The notes beneath the pieces were generated by a model, which was not told where the DNA came from, searched no databases, and was given only the letters and a program-made list of their open reading frames with translations. The position numbers and the translations under genes are program-made. A stretch of 9,187 nucleotides of DNA from Alphaproteobacteria bacterium (GTDB lineage Bacteria; Pseudomonadota; Alphaproteobacteria; Rs-D84): contig WQVP01000010.1 in assembly GCA_009785765.1 (NCBI GenBank), positions 1-9,187 of the forward strand. The letters run 5' to 3'. Shown one piece after another: positions 1-4,863 of the stretch. The number at the start of each line of letters is the position of its first letter. Within the stretch, counting starts at the first letter, position 1.

Positions 1-13
1 AACCAGGAACCAG
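1..13. repeat. Edge of a second addB heptanucleotide array, inverted relative to 139-173
   Basis: The window opens with a partial unit and one full GAACCAG unit. It is the reverse complement of the CTGGTTC array at 139-173, so the two arrays form an inverted pair about 125 bp apart. How far the array continues to the left cannot be seen. Confidence 0.6.
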
Positions 14-836
14 TATTATCAAATGCACTATTTAAGAACTCAATCGCATAATTGCCTGTGTCAATAATTTTTACATCAAGACTCGCAACATTTATTCTAT
101 CTAAAAATTTTAATTCTGCATAATACGGATTACTTATGCTGGTTCCTGGTTCCTGGTTCCTGATTCCTGATATCCGTCCGGGTAAAATTATAACCCCATT
201 TAAAAGCCCCGCAACATGCACCATTAAATCACATGTTGCCGGCACAGATCCGGTGGACCCGCAAACGATTACTTTTTTGTATTTTGAAAGCGCACCAATC
301 CATGAACGAATGTCTTTATTTCGTACCTCTGCAATCGTTTGTCGCCCTTTGAACAAAAGGGGCAGAGCCTTTTCGGCAAGATACAAAAATTTTGCTTTGT
401 CTCTGAAATGCTCTGCATATTTTTCATCAACCAATGATTGCCAATTTATATTTGCACCCGCATTTTCGTTTTCCAAATAATCCATCATACGAATTAAATC
501 ACGTGCCACCGGCAAATTATTTGCAAATGAATTTTCATTCGTCGCCATCAAAAGTTTTGAAAGAACCATTATGCGTTCAAGATTGGAAACAGTGTCGCCA
601 TTTGCGATTCCTTCATCATCATCAAAATCATCAGAGCCTTCGCCCAGCGCGACCAGTTTTGGCAAAATTGTTGTACCACTCTTTTCAACAATCATGCGCT
701 CCACGCTGCGCACTGCACGGCGTGACGGCAGGAATATTATATCGTTAGAAAAATCATTGCCGTCCAAAAACGACCACAGCGCCTCATCAATACGAAACGG
801 ATTTGATGCACAAAAAATTTTCATAGTTTCCATCAT
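1..836 (-). CDS. addB: AddB, N-terminal part of the AddAB helicase-nuclease subunit (cut by window edge)
   Basis: The minus strand is open from 836 to the left edge, about 278 codons, with no stop in frame. The N-terminus MKIFCASNPFRIDEALWSFL is followed by IIFLPSRRAVRSVERMIVE and then TTILPKLVALGE, the pattern of alphaproteobacterial AddB (an inactive-helicase-like N-terminus with the 'LPTRRA...LPRI.PLGE' signature). Later VIVCGSTGSVPATCDLMVHV and NGVIILPGR match the family region before its variable linker. AddB partners AddA in resecting double-strand breaks for RecA; the complete protein is usually near 1000 aa, so the nuclease domain lies outside the window. Three starts are possible (836, 833, 824); GAGG at 847-850 lies 10 nt before the first. 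It follows engB by 67 bp, probably in one operon. In the linker an in-frame heptanucleotide array (139-173) encodes GIRNQEPGTS, and a second array begins at the left edge. Confident on family, not on exact start. Confidence 0.85.
   Translation of the reverse strand, partial: MMETMKIFCASNPFRIDEALWSFLDGNDFSNDIIFLPSRRAVRSVERMIVEKSGTTILPKLVALGEGSDDFDDDEGIANGDTVSNLERIMVLSKLLMATNENSFANNLPVARDLIRMMDYLENENAGANINWQSLVDEKYAEHFRDKAKFLYLAEKALPLLFKGRQTIAEVRNKDIRSWIGALSKYKKVIVCGSTGSVPATCDLMVHVAGLLNGVIILPGRISGIRNQEPGTSISNPYYAELKFLDRINVASLDVKIIDTGNYAIEFLNSAFDNTGSW
139..173. repeat. Heptanucleotide array inside addB (CTGGTTC units)
   Basis: Units start at 139, 146, 153 (CTGGTTC), 160 (CTGATTC) and 167 (CTGATAT, degenerate). 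On the coding strand the period reads AACCAGG/AATCAGG. It lies in frame and adds residues such as NQEPGTS to a poorly conserved AddB linker. A further copy in the opposite orientation lies at 1-13. Confidence 0.9.
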
Positions 837-844
837 TATATGTC

Positions 845-899
845 ATCCTCGGAATTTTCGCAGCACGACGATAGGAGTGTCCAGAAAATATCCGGGGAT
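845..899 (-). promoter_or_regulatory. Hairpin between engB and addB that covers the addB ribosome-binding site
   Basis: Positions 845-859 (ATCCTCGGAATTTTC) and 884-899 (GAAAATATCCGGGGAT) are inverted repeats with one mismatch and one bulged base. The minus-strand RNA can form a stem of about 14 bp with a 24-nt loop. The GAGG ahead of addB (847-850) lies inside the stem, so folding would hide it. It may also be a dispersed palindrome of the GTCATCC...GGGGATCC kind. Confidence 0.55.
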
Positions 900-903
900 C
901 CAA

Positions 904-1464
904 TCATTTTATTATTGCATTTTTTAATTCTTGTATTCCGGTTTTTTTCTCTGCACTGGTCTCTATTACATCGCCGATGGCGGCGCCACGCCGCGCAATT
1001 TCTTCTTTGATTTGTTCAATATACTTTTTTGACTCTGCACGTTTTTTATCAATTTTTGTCAAAACAATTGTATACTGCACAGCATTTTCATCGCAAAAAT
1101 CCATCATGTCCAAATCGCTGTCTTTCAGGCCATGCCGTGAATCCACCAAAATAAAAAGTCTTTCCAATTGTTCACGTGTTGTTAAATATTTTATTAAACG
1201 ATTTAACCAATGCGCAATATTTGTTTTGGATGTTTTGGCATAACCATACCCAGGCAAATCAATTAAATTCACATCACGCCAAGTGAACACATTTATTTGT
1301 TGGGTGCGACCAGGCGTTTTTGATGTACGTGCAATCCCTTGGCCGACAAGCGCGTTCAGCAATGATGATTTTCCAACATTAGAGCGTCCGACAAATGCAT
1401 ATTCCGGCACACGTGCGGCGGGCATTGCGTCAACTCTGTCAAAAGAACCAATAAATTTAACCAT
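904..1464 (-). CDS. engB: EngB (YihA/YsxC), ribosome-biogenesis GTPase
   Basis: An essential-type GTPase of the TRAFAC class that assists late assembly of the 50S ribosomal subunit in the cytoplasm. All G motifs are present: G1 GRSNVGKSS at residues 26-34, the family-specific TSKTPGRTQ switch I at 47-55, G3 DLPGYGYA at 68-75, G4 TKID at 135-138 and G5 ETSAEKKTG near 167-175. At 186 aa it has family length, and the N-terminus (FIGSFDRVDAMPAARVPEYAFVGRSN) aligns in the usual way, which supports this start. Its ATG overlaps the end of rsmI by 8 bp (1457-1464), so translation is probably coupled. addB follows 67 bp downstream. No anomalies seen. Confidence 0.97.
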   Translation of the reverse strand: MVKFIGSFDRVDAMPAARVPEYAFVGRSNVGKSSLLNALVGQGIARTSKTPGRTQQINVFTWRDVNLIDLPGYGYAKTSKTNIAHWLNRLIKYLTTREQLERLFILVDSRHGLKDSDLDMMDFCDENAVQYTIVLTKIDKKRAESKKYIEQIKEEIARRGAAIGDVIETSAEKKTGIQELKNAIIK

Positions 1465-2290
1465 GTTTTATAACCTTTTCGTATGCTTCGCTTTTTGAAA
1501 TTCCTGTGCGATTTGCAATTTCATTTGCGGCATCTTTTGTTTTTGCACCGCTCGAGACAACATCACGAACTATTTCACTTATTTCATCGTCCGACATTTT
1601 AACGTCTGGTGCTGGTTCTATGACAAGAACTATCTCGCCCTTTAATTCTTTGGTGTTAAGCAATTCGGACGGATAGCCAATTATGACCTCTTCATACATT
1701 TTTGTAATTTCACGAACGATTGCTATGCGGCGCTCTGGCATAACACGAGCCATAATTCCAATGGTATCTTTAATGCGATTTGGCGATTCATAATATATGA
1801 TTGTATGACGTAATTTATTGTCTTCTCTTAAATGTTTTTCGTCTTTGAAAAATCCGCAAAATGTAAATCTGTCTGTTGGGAATCCGGAAAGCACCAGCGC
1901 AGAAATGGCGGCACATGCACCAGGTATCACAGTTATATAAACGCCCGCACTACGTGCGGCACGAATTAACCGATACCCTGGATCAGATATACCAGGCATC
2001 CCAGAATCCGAGACCAATGCAACAGATTCGCCTGCCAAAATTCTTTGAATTAATTTATCTGCCGCATCAAGTTCGTTATGATTGTGATATGCAATTCTCC
2101 GTGTTTTTATATCAAATTTTTCGGCAAGTTTGCCAAAGACCCTGGTGTCTTCGCAGGCGATTATATCCACGCTTTGCAGTGTCTCTTGCGCCCTTTTGGA
2201 CATATCACCAAGATTTCCGATTGGCGTTCCAACAATGTACAAGCCTGCGGCTTGTCGTGATTCGTAATTCGTAATTCGTGATTCGGACAT
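1457..2290 (-). CDS. rsmI: RsmI, 16S rRNA (cytidine-1402-2'-O)-methyltransferase
   Basis: Methylates the ribose of C1402 in the decoding centre of 16S rRNA using S-adenosylmethionine; member of the tetrapyrrole-methylase (YraL) family. Diagnostic motifs are LYIVGTPIGNLGD at residues 17-29, IIACEDTR at 43-50, VSDSGMPGISDPG at 93-105 (the family usually has SDAG-TPGISDPG) and VIPGACAAISALVLSGFPTD near 122-141. Length 277 aa is normal. The ATG at 2290 has AAGAAG a few bases upstream and a good promoter farther up. Oddity: residues 3-12 come from a heptanucleotide array (2259-2286), giving ESRITNYESR ahead of the conserved core, so the N-terminal extension is repeat-derived. It shares an 8-bp overlap with engB and is divergent from the LpoA-like gene. 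Confidence 0.96.
   Translation of the reverse strand: MSESRITNYESRQAAGLYIVGTPIGNLGDMSKRAQETLQSVDIIACEDTRVFGKLAEKFDIKTRRIAYHNHNELDAADKLIQRILAGESVALVSDSGMPGISDPGYRLIRAARSAGVYITVIPGACAAISALVLSGFPTDRFTFCGFFKDEKHLREDNKLRHTIIYYESPNRIKDTIGIMARVMPERRIAIVREITKMYEEVIIGYPSELLNTKELKGEIVLVIEPAPDVKMSDDEISEIVRDVVSSGAKTKDAANEIANRTGISKSEAYEKVIKHG
2259..2286. repeat. Heptanucleotide array in the rsmI N-terminus
   Basis: Four consecutive 7-bp units: GATTCGT, AATTCGT, AATTCGT, GATTCGG. On the coding strand the period reads AATCACG/AATTACG and encodes residues 3-12 of RsmI. No inverted partner is visible nearby, unlike the arrays next to lolC and lolD. Confidence 0.9.
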
Positions 2291-2325
2291 TTTTCTTCTT
2301 TTTTAATTTGATTTTTAATAATAGA

Positions 2326-2354
2326 ATGATAACCTGTTCCGGGAGAAATTTCAA
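2326..2354 (-). promoter_or_regulatory. Sigma-70-type promoter of rsmI-engB-addB
   Basis: On the minus strand, TTGAAA (2349-2354; 5/6 of consensus) and TATCAT (2326-2331; 5/6) are separated by 17 bp. The predicted start near 2319 gives a leader of about 29 nt. The -35 element overlaps the ribosome-binding region and start codon of the divergent gene, so the two transcription units share control DNA. I see no equally good promoter for the plus-strand gene in the 63-bp gap. Confidence 0.6.
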
Positions 2355-4057
2355 TGTTTAATAAAAAAATATCTTTGCTCTTTGCTCTTTGCTCTTTGCT
2401 CTTTATTACCGGATGCGGCGACTTAACGCGTCATGTGCAAAGGCCCGCTGCCGAATGGGGCACTGAATTTGTGGCACCTGTGGCGACTGGCACTCCGTCA
2501 AATATGGCACCGGCCTTTTTCCCAGAGCCAGTAATTCCGGCCGCCCCATATTGTCCCGAAGAATACGAATATTGTCCGGCGCCGGAATATGTGCCAATAA
2601 TCGCGACGCCCATACATCGTGACGTGCGAAATGTTTCTGTGTTATTGCCACTGTCCGGCCCGCATGCGGCAACCGGAATTGGAATAAAACATGCCATAGA
2701 GATTGCGTATATTCAGAAACAACCACCAAACATACGTATAAATTTTTATGATTTATCGAGTCCGCAGTCTGAACGTGAATGGACAATTCAATCTGTTATA
2801 TCACGTAATCCTGATATGATTTTGGGGCCGCTTTTTAACGATGATGTTGCGATGTTGCGCCGGTTTAATGCCGGACGGATTCCAGCGCTTACATTCACAT
2901 CCGACCGCACCGTTTTGGGCGACGGGGTATTCTCTATGGCATTATTGCCAGCGCAAAGCGTAGAGTCTATTATCCGTCATGCGGCAAATTCAAACATGCA
3001 AAACATAGCCATCCTGGCGCCAGATACGCCGGTTGGGCGGATGCTTGCGACGATTGCACTTGAATCCGCAACACAAATGAATGTTAATGTGGCAAGTCTT
3101 CATTATTATACTGAAAATAACACCGCCGATCACCGCAATCTTGCGCAACGCGTAGCATTGCACGCACCCAGAAGTTCCGCATCACTTCGTGCACGAGAGA
3201 TACTATCTGATGTATTAATAAGGCATAATTTAACCCATTCGGAACGTGAAAACATCACAAATCAATTGGAAGTTTTAAACCGCACAGACACCGTTGGCCG
3301 TGTTCCATTTGATGCGGTTGTATTTCTTGGAAATGCGGCAGACTCTCGTTCTTTGGCGGCATTTCTTCGTTATTATGATGTGCCCGCACGGTCTGTGCGA
3401 TTCCTTGGGACGGCAATGTGGGATACAGACGGTATGCTTCGTGATGTTACGATGAGTGGCGCTGAATTCGCAGCATTGCCGCCAATATCACCTGAATTTG
3501 TACAGATTTATAACGACCTTCATGGAATCACTCCAACGCGCATGAACTCTATGGGTTATGATGCGGCGATGTTATCAATTGGTGCTTTGTCGGGCACACA
3601 AAATATTGCCACACATATATTAAGCCCAAGTGGATATATGGGCCTTGATGGGATTATAAGACTTCGTCCGGACGGAACGAACGAGCGTGCGCTTCAAATC
3701 ATGCGTCTTAACGCATCTGGTCGTGCAAACGTGCGTACCCGTGCGGCAACAAATTTTATAGCCCCGCTTTACACGGCACAATCGCCAAGCCGTCGCATTA
3801 ATATAAATTCATTTGATTCTGCGGTTGGATTTAATGCTATGGATTTTATAAATTTACCGGCATTGATTGCGCCGCAATATACATCACGGACATTTCATTT
3901 GACAGGCGCTGTGGAACGGGCACCTGTGATAATTTATGAATACGAAACTGATGATGATGAACCAGAGGTTATAGAGGCAGAAGGCTGGACGCCGGTTGCG
4001 GCCGATGCCGTTGCCGTGCAACTGGTCGGAGAAACAACCGTCACCATAAGACAATAA
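2354..4057 (+). CDS. Putative LpoA-like (LppC/YraM family) penicillin-binding-protein activator lipoprotein
   Basis: A 567-aa lipoprotein. Residues 1-21 form a lipoprotein signal with KK, a hydrophobic core and an ITGC lipobox (lipidated Cys21). A Pro-rich linker runs to about residue 90, followed by a periplasmic-binding-protein-like domain opening VSVLLPLSGPHAATG (94-108), with DMILGPLFNDD near 153-163 and RIPALTFTSD near 174-183, the usual pattern of alphaproteobacterial penicillin-binding-protein activators. In E. coli LpoA activates PBP1A from the outer membrane; that role is inferred here. The divergent rsmI neighbour supports the call, since rsmI and yraM sit together in many proteobacteria. 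GGGAG lies 8 nt before the ATG. The C-terminus has an acidic stretch (ETDDDEPEVIEAE). The hydrophobic core of the signal peptide is written by a heptanucleotide array (2372-2404). Family is fairly sure, partner enzyme unknown. Confidence 0.85.
   Translation: MFNKKISLLFALCSLLFITGCGDLTRHVQRPAAEWGTEFVAPVATGTPSNMAPAFFPEPVIPAAPYCPEEYEYCPAPEYVPIIATPIHRDVRNVSVLLPLSGPHAATGIGIKHAIEIAYIQKQPPNIRINFYDLSSPQSEREWTIQSVISRNPDMILGPLFNDDVAMLRRFNAGRIPALTFTSDRTVLGDGVFSMALLPAQSVESIIRHAANSNMQNIAILAPDTPVGRMLATIALESATQMNVNVASLHYYTENNTADHRNLAQRVALHAPRSSASLRAREILSDVLIRHNLTHSERENITNQLEVLNRTDTVGRVPFDAVVFLGNAADSRSLAAFLRYYDVPARSVRFLGTAMWDTDGMLRDVTMSGAEFAALPPISPEFVQIYNDLHGITPTRMNSMGYDAAMLSIGALSGTQNIATHILSPSGYMGLDGIIRLRPDGTNERALQIMRLNASGRANVRTRAATNFIAPLYTAQSPSRRININSFDSAVGFNAMDFINLPALIAPQYTSRTFHLTGAVERAPVIIYEYETDDDEPEVIEAEGWTPVAADAVAVQLVGETTVTIRQ
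2372..2404. repeat. Heptanucleotide array TCTTTGC x4 in a lipoprotein signal peptide
   Basis: Four perfect TCTTTGC units (2372-2399) and a partial fifth. Because 7 is not a multiple of 3, three units encode one seven-residue period, read here as LLFALCS. The array supplies most of the hydrophobic core of the signal peptide. Gain or loss of one unit would shift the frame of the whole gene. Confidence 0.95.
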
Positions 4058-4060
4058 AAA

Positions 4061-4080
4061 AATCCCGCAAATGCGGGATT
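4061..4080. terminator. Bidirectional intrinsic terminator between the LpoA-like gene and the tRNAs
   Basis: AATCCCGC and GCGGGATT pair as an 8-bp stem around AAAT. On the plus strand the stem is followed by TTTTGTTTTT, and on the minus strand by TTTTTTATTG, so it can end both the plus-strand gene (stop at 4055-4057) and the minus-strand tRNA transcript. The same stem sequence recurs in the terminator at 4841-4859. Confidence 0.88.
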
Positions 4081-4090
4081 TTGTTTTTAA

Positions 4091-4176
4091 TGGTGGGCAT
4101 GGATAGATTCGAACCATCTCAGTCAATGACAACAGATTTACAGTCTGCCCCGGCTCTCCGACTCCGGCGCATGCCC
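4091..4176 (-). tRNA. tRNA-Tyr (anticodon GTA)
   Basis: An 86-nt class II tRNA with encoded CCA. Acceptor GGGCATG pairs with CATGCCC; the D stem is CCGG/CCGG; the anticodon stem GCAGA/TCTGT holds the loop CTGTAAA with anticodon GTA; a long variable arm (TGTCATTGACTGA) is typical of tRNA-Tyr; the T arm GATGG-TTCGAAT-CTATC is intact; discriminator A is followed by CCA (4091-4093). It lies 82 bp downstream of tRNA-Gly, evidently in the same transcript. Confidence 0.96.
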
Positions 4177-4187
4177 TTGGATGTTTT

Positions 4188-4218
4188 TGTCCAGCCTTCG
4201 CCAAGGCTACGGCGGACA
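4188..4218. repeat. Palindromic unit in the tRNA spacer
   Basis: AGCCTT (4193-4198) and AAGGCT (4203-4208) pair around CGCC, and TGTCC/GGACA (4188-4192, 4214-4218) extend the stem across an unpaired ACGGC. From memory, palindromes of this composition (TCCGCC...GGCGGA with an AAGGCT core) are dispersed in many bacterial genomes. Between the two tRNAs it may mark an RNA-processing site. A second small hairpin AATCGC-TTT-GCGATT sits at 4232-4246. Confidence 0.5.
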
Positions 4219-4258
4219 CTAAATTTTCTTAAATCGCTTTGCGATTAACGAAAACTTG

Positions 4259-4333
4259 TGGTGCGGGCAGAGGGACTCGAACCCTCATCTCCAGCTTGGA
4301 AGGCTGGCATACTAGCCTTTGTACTATGCCCGC
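4259..4333 (-). tRNA. tRNA-Gly (anticodon TCC)
   Basis: A 75-nt tRNA with encoded CCA (4259-4261). Acceptor GCGGGCA pairs with TGCCCGC; the anticodon loop TTCCAAG carries TCC; the T arm GAGGG-TTCGAGT-CCCTC is canonical; the discriminator is A. It is the first gene of a Gly-Tyr unit and lies 10 nt downstream of a TATAAT box. Tyr and Gly tRNAs are common neighbours in bacteria, usually in the order Tyr-Gly; here the order is Gly-Tyr. Confidence 0.97.
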
Positions 4334-4343
4334 ACGCCAAGCA

Positions 4344-4371
4344 ATTATATAGATTTTTTTAATGATTGCAA
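4344..4371 (-). promoter_or_regulatory. Promoter of the tRNA-Gly/tRNA-Tyr unit
   Basis: On the minus strand, TTGCAA (4366-4371) is followed after 16 bp by a perfect TATAAT (4344-4349), ending 10 nt before the 5' base of tRNA-Gly. The predicted start is thus within a few bases of the mature tRNA. The same TTGCAA-16-TATAAT arrangement precedes the acyltransferase gene at 5779-5806. Confidence 0.75.
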
Positions 4372-4454
4372 GTTTTTATAATAATAGTGGCGAGATGCCC
4401 TATCTTATTTGTGGTCAGAGCGGTTTGTTTTTATATTCAGCCGCCATCCCGCCA

Positions 4455-4483
4455 TAAAAAATAGCCATCTTTAAAAAGATGGC
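4455..4483 (-). terminator. Intrinsic terminator of the candidate small RNA
   Basis: Minus-strand GCCATCTTT and AAAGATGGC form a 9-bp stem (4464-4472 with 4475-4483) followed by TATTTTTTA. There is no T-run on the plus-strand side. Its upstream arm overlaps the closing stem of the small RNA. ATGGCGGGA (4479-4487) could instead pair with TCCCGCCAT at 4447-4455. Confidence 0.65.
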
Positions 4484-4590
4484 GGGAGTCTGATAACCAC
4501 CGTAATAAATGGTACGCCTTACGACGTACTCCCGCCATAACGGGTTTTTATTACGTGGGACTATCAGATCCCGCACCAATCTCTTGATGC
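4455..4590 (-). ncRNA. Candidate structured small RNA, family not recognised
   Basis: About 136 nt between a promoter (4597-4625) and an intrinsic terminator (4455-4483). Paired minus-strand segments: AAGAGAU (4579-4585) with AUCUUUU (4474-4480); GCGGGA (4569-4574) with UCCCGC (4482-4487); UCUGAUA (4562-4568) with UAUCAGA (4489-4495); CAC (4555-4557) with GUG (4498-4500); GUAAUAA (4548-4554) with UUAUUAC (4502-4508). This long stem closes a three-way junction whose branches are CCCGU-UAUG-GCGGG and GUACGUC-GUAA-GGCGUAC; the latter is capped by a GNRA tetraloop. Neither the tmRNA, 4.5S RNA, RNase P nor 6S signatures are present. A perfect 10-bp helix (AUGGCGGGAG at 4529-4538 with CUCCCGCCAU at 4479-4488) offers a competing fold. 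Function unknown; no protein gene follows closely, so a free RNA fits better than a leader. A decayed palindromic element is the alternative. Confidence 0.5.
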
Positions 4591-4596
4591 AAAATA

Positions 4597-4625
4597 ATTA
4601 TATATTATAAAACTATTAAAATCAA
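4597..4625 (-). promoter_or_regulatory. Promoter of the candidate small RNA
   Basis: On the minus strand TTGATT (4620-4625) is followed after 17 bp by a perfect TATAAT (4597-4602); a second TATAAT lies at 4604-4609. Transcription would begin near 4590, just before the paired region. The surrounding AT-richness raises the chance of a coincidental match, but the placement relative to fold and terminator is apt. Confidence 0.55.
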
Positions 4626-4635
4626 TCAAAACAAA

Positions 4636-4833
4636 GGGAACTGTGAAGATAGCCTGCCACTACTCAGAAACAACCGAAAGGCCGTCATTCCCGCACAGGC
4701 GGGAATCCATTGCTTTGTAATAAAGACAGGCTATAAATAAGAATTCCATTGTTGTCCCGCAGTAGATCCCCGCCTTTGCAGGGATGACGAAGGGCGGAAT
4801 TATATATCTTAATAGGCTATCTTAACAATTCCC
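4636..4833. mobile_element. MITE-like element, 198 bp, with 20-bp terminal inverted repeats
   Basis: The left end GGGAACTGTGAAGATAGCCT (4636-4655) and the right end (4814-4833, complement GGGAATTGTTAAGATAGCCT) match at 18 of 20 positions. AAAACAAA occurs directly outside both ends (4628-4635 and 4834-4841), an 8-bp target duplication. No coding frame is inside. Ends starting GGG with 8-bp duplications occur in families such as ISL3, IS256 and IS1595, so a transposase elsewhere in the genome may mobilise it; the family cannot be fixed from this window. The interior holds two palindromes, ATTCCCGC-ACAG-GCGGGAAT (4687-4706) and ATCCC...GGGAT (4766-4785), and a third imperfect terminal-repeat copy at 4728-4747. 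Confidence 0.75.
4687..4706. repeat. dRS3-like palindrome inside the MITE
   Basis: ATTCCCGC and GCGGGAAT flank ACAG in a perfect 8-bp stem. It fits ATTCCC-N8-GGGAAT, the form of neisserial dRS3 repeats, although the resemblance may be convergent. An inverted relative (ATCCC-C-GC-CTTT-GC-A-GGGAT) lies at 4766-4785. Confidence 0.65.
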
Positions 4834-4840
4834 AAAACAA

Positions 4841-4859
4841 AATCCCGCAATGCGGGATT
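4841..4859 (-). terminator. Terminator of the acyltransferase gene
   Basis: AATCCCGC and GCGGGATT pair around a 3-nt loop, 4 bp beyond the acyltransferase stop codon. On the minus strand the stem is followed by TTGTTTTGGG, a modest T-tract now partly formed by the MITE target duplication; on the plus strand TTTATT follows. The stem is the same as in the terminator at 4061-4080. Confidence 0.72.
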
Positions 4860-4863
4860 TTTA

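Noticed and set aside
136..927. Several overlapping open frames on the plus strand
   Set aside because: They lie antisense to addB, whose minus-strand product has clear family motifs. Their predicted peptides show no domain, and none has a convincing ribosome-binding site.
1876..2274. A plus-strand open frame of 132 codons
   Set aside because: It is antisense to rsmI, where the conserved methyltransferase motifs lie, and its composition is that of a shadow frame.
3884..4219. A minus-strand open frame of 111 codons
   Set aside because: It runs through the tRNA-Tyr gene and the terminator and is antisense to the LpoA-like gene; both explain the sequence better.
4381..4446. Possible regulatory element between the small RNA terminator and the tRNA promoter
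   Set aside because: Apart from the direct repeat CCGCCAT at its border I see no stem, promoter or reading frame that can be supported.
4455..4590. Small RNA as tmRNA, 6S, 4.5S RNA or a hammerhead ribozyme
   Set aside because: No tRNA-like T loop or tag frame, no large central bubble with flanking 6S pattern, no GGAAGCA-type SRP loop; CTGATAG is inside a helix and the hammerhead core GAAA is missing.
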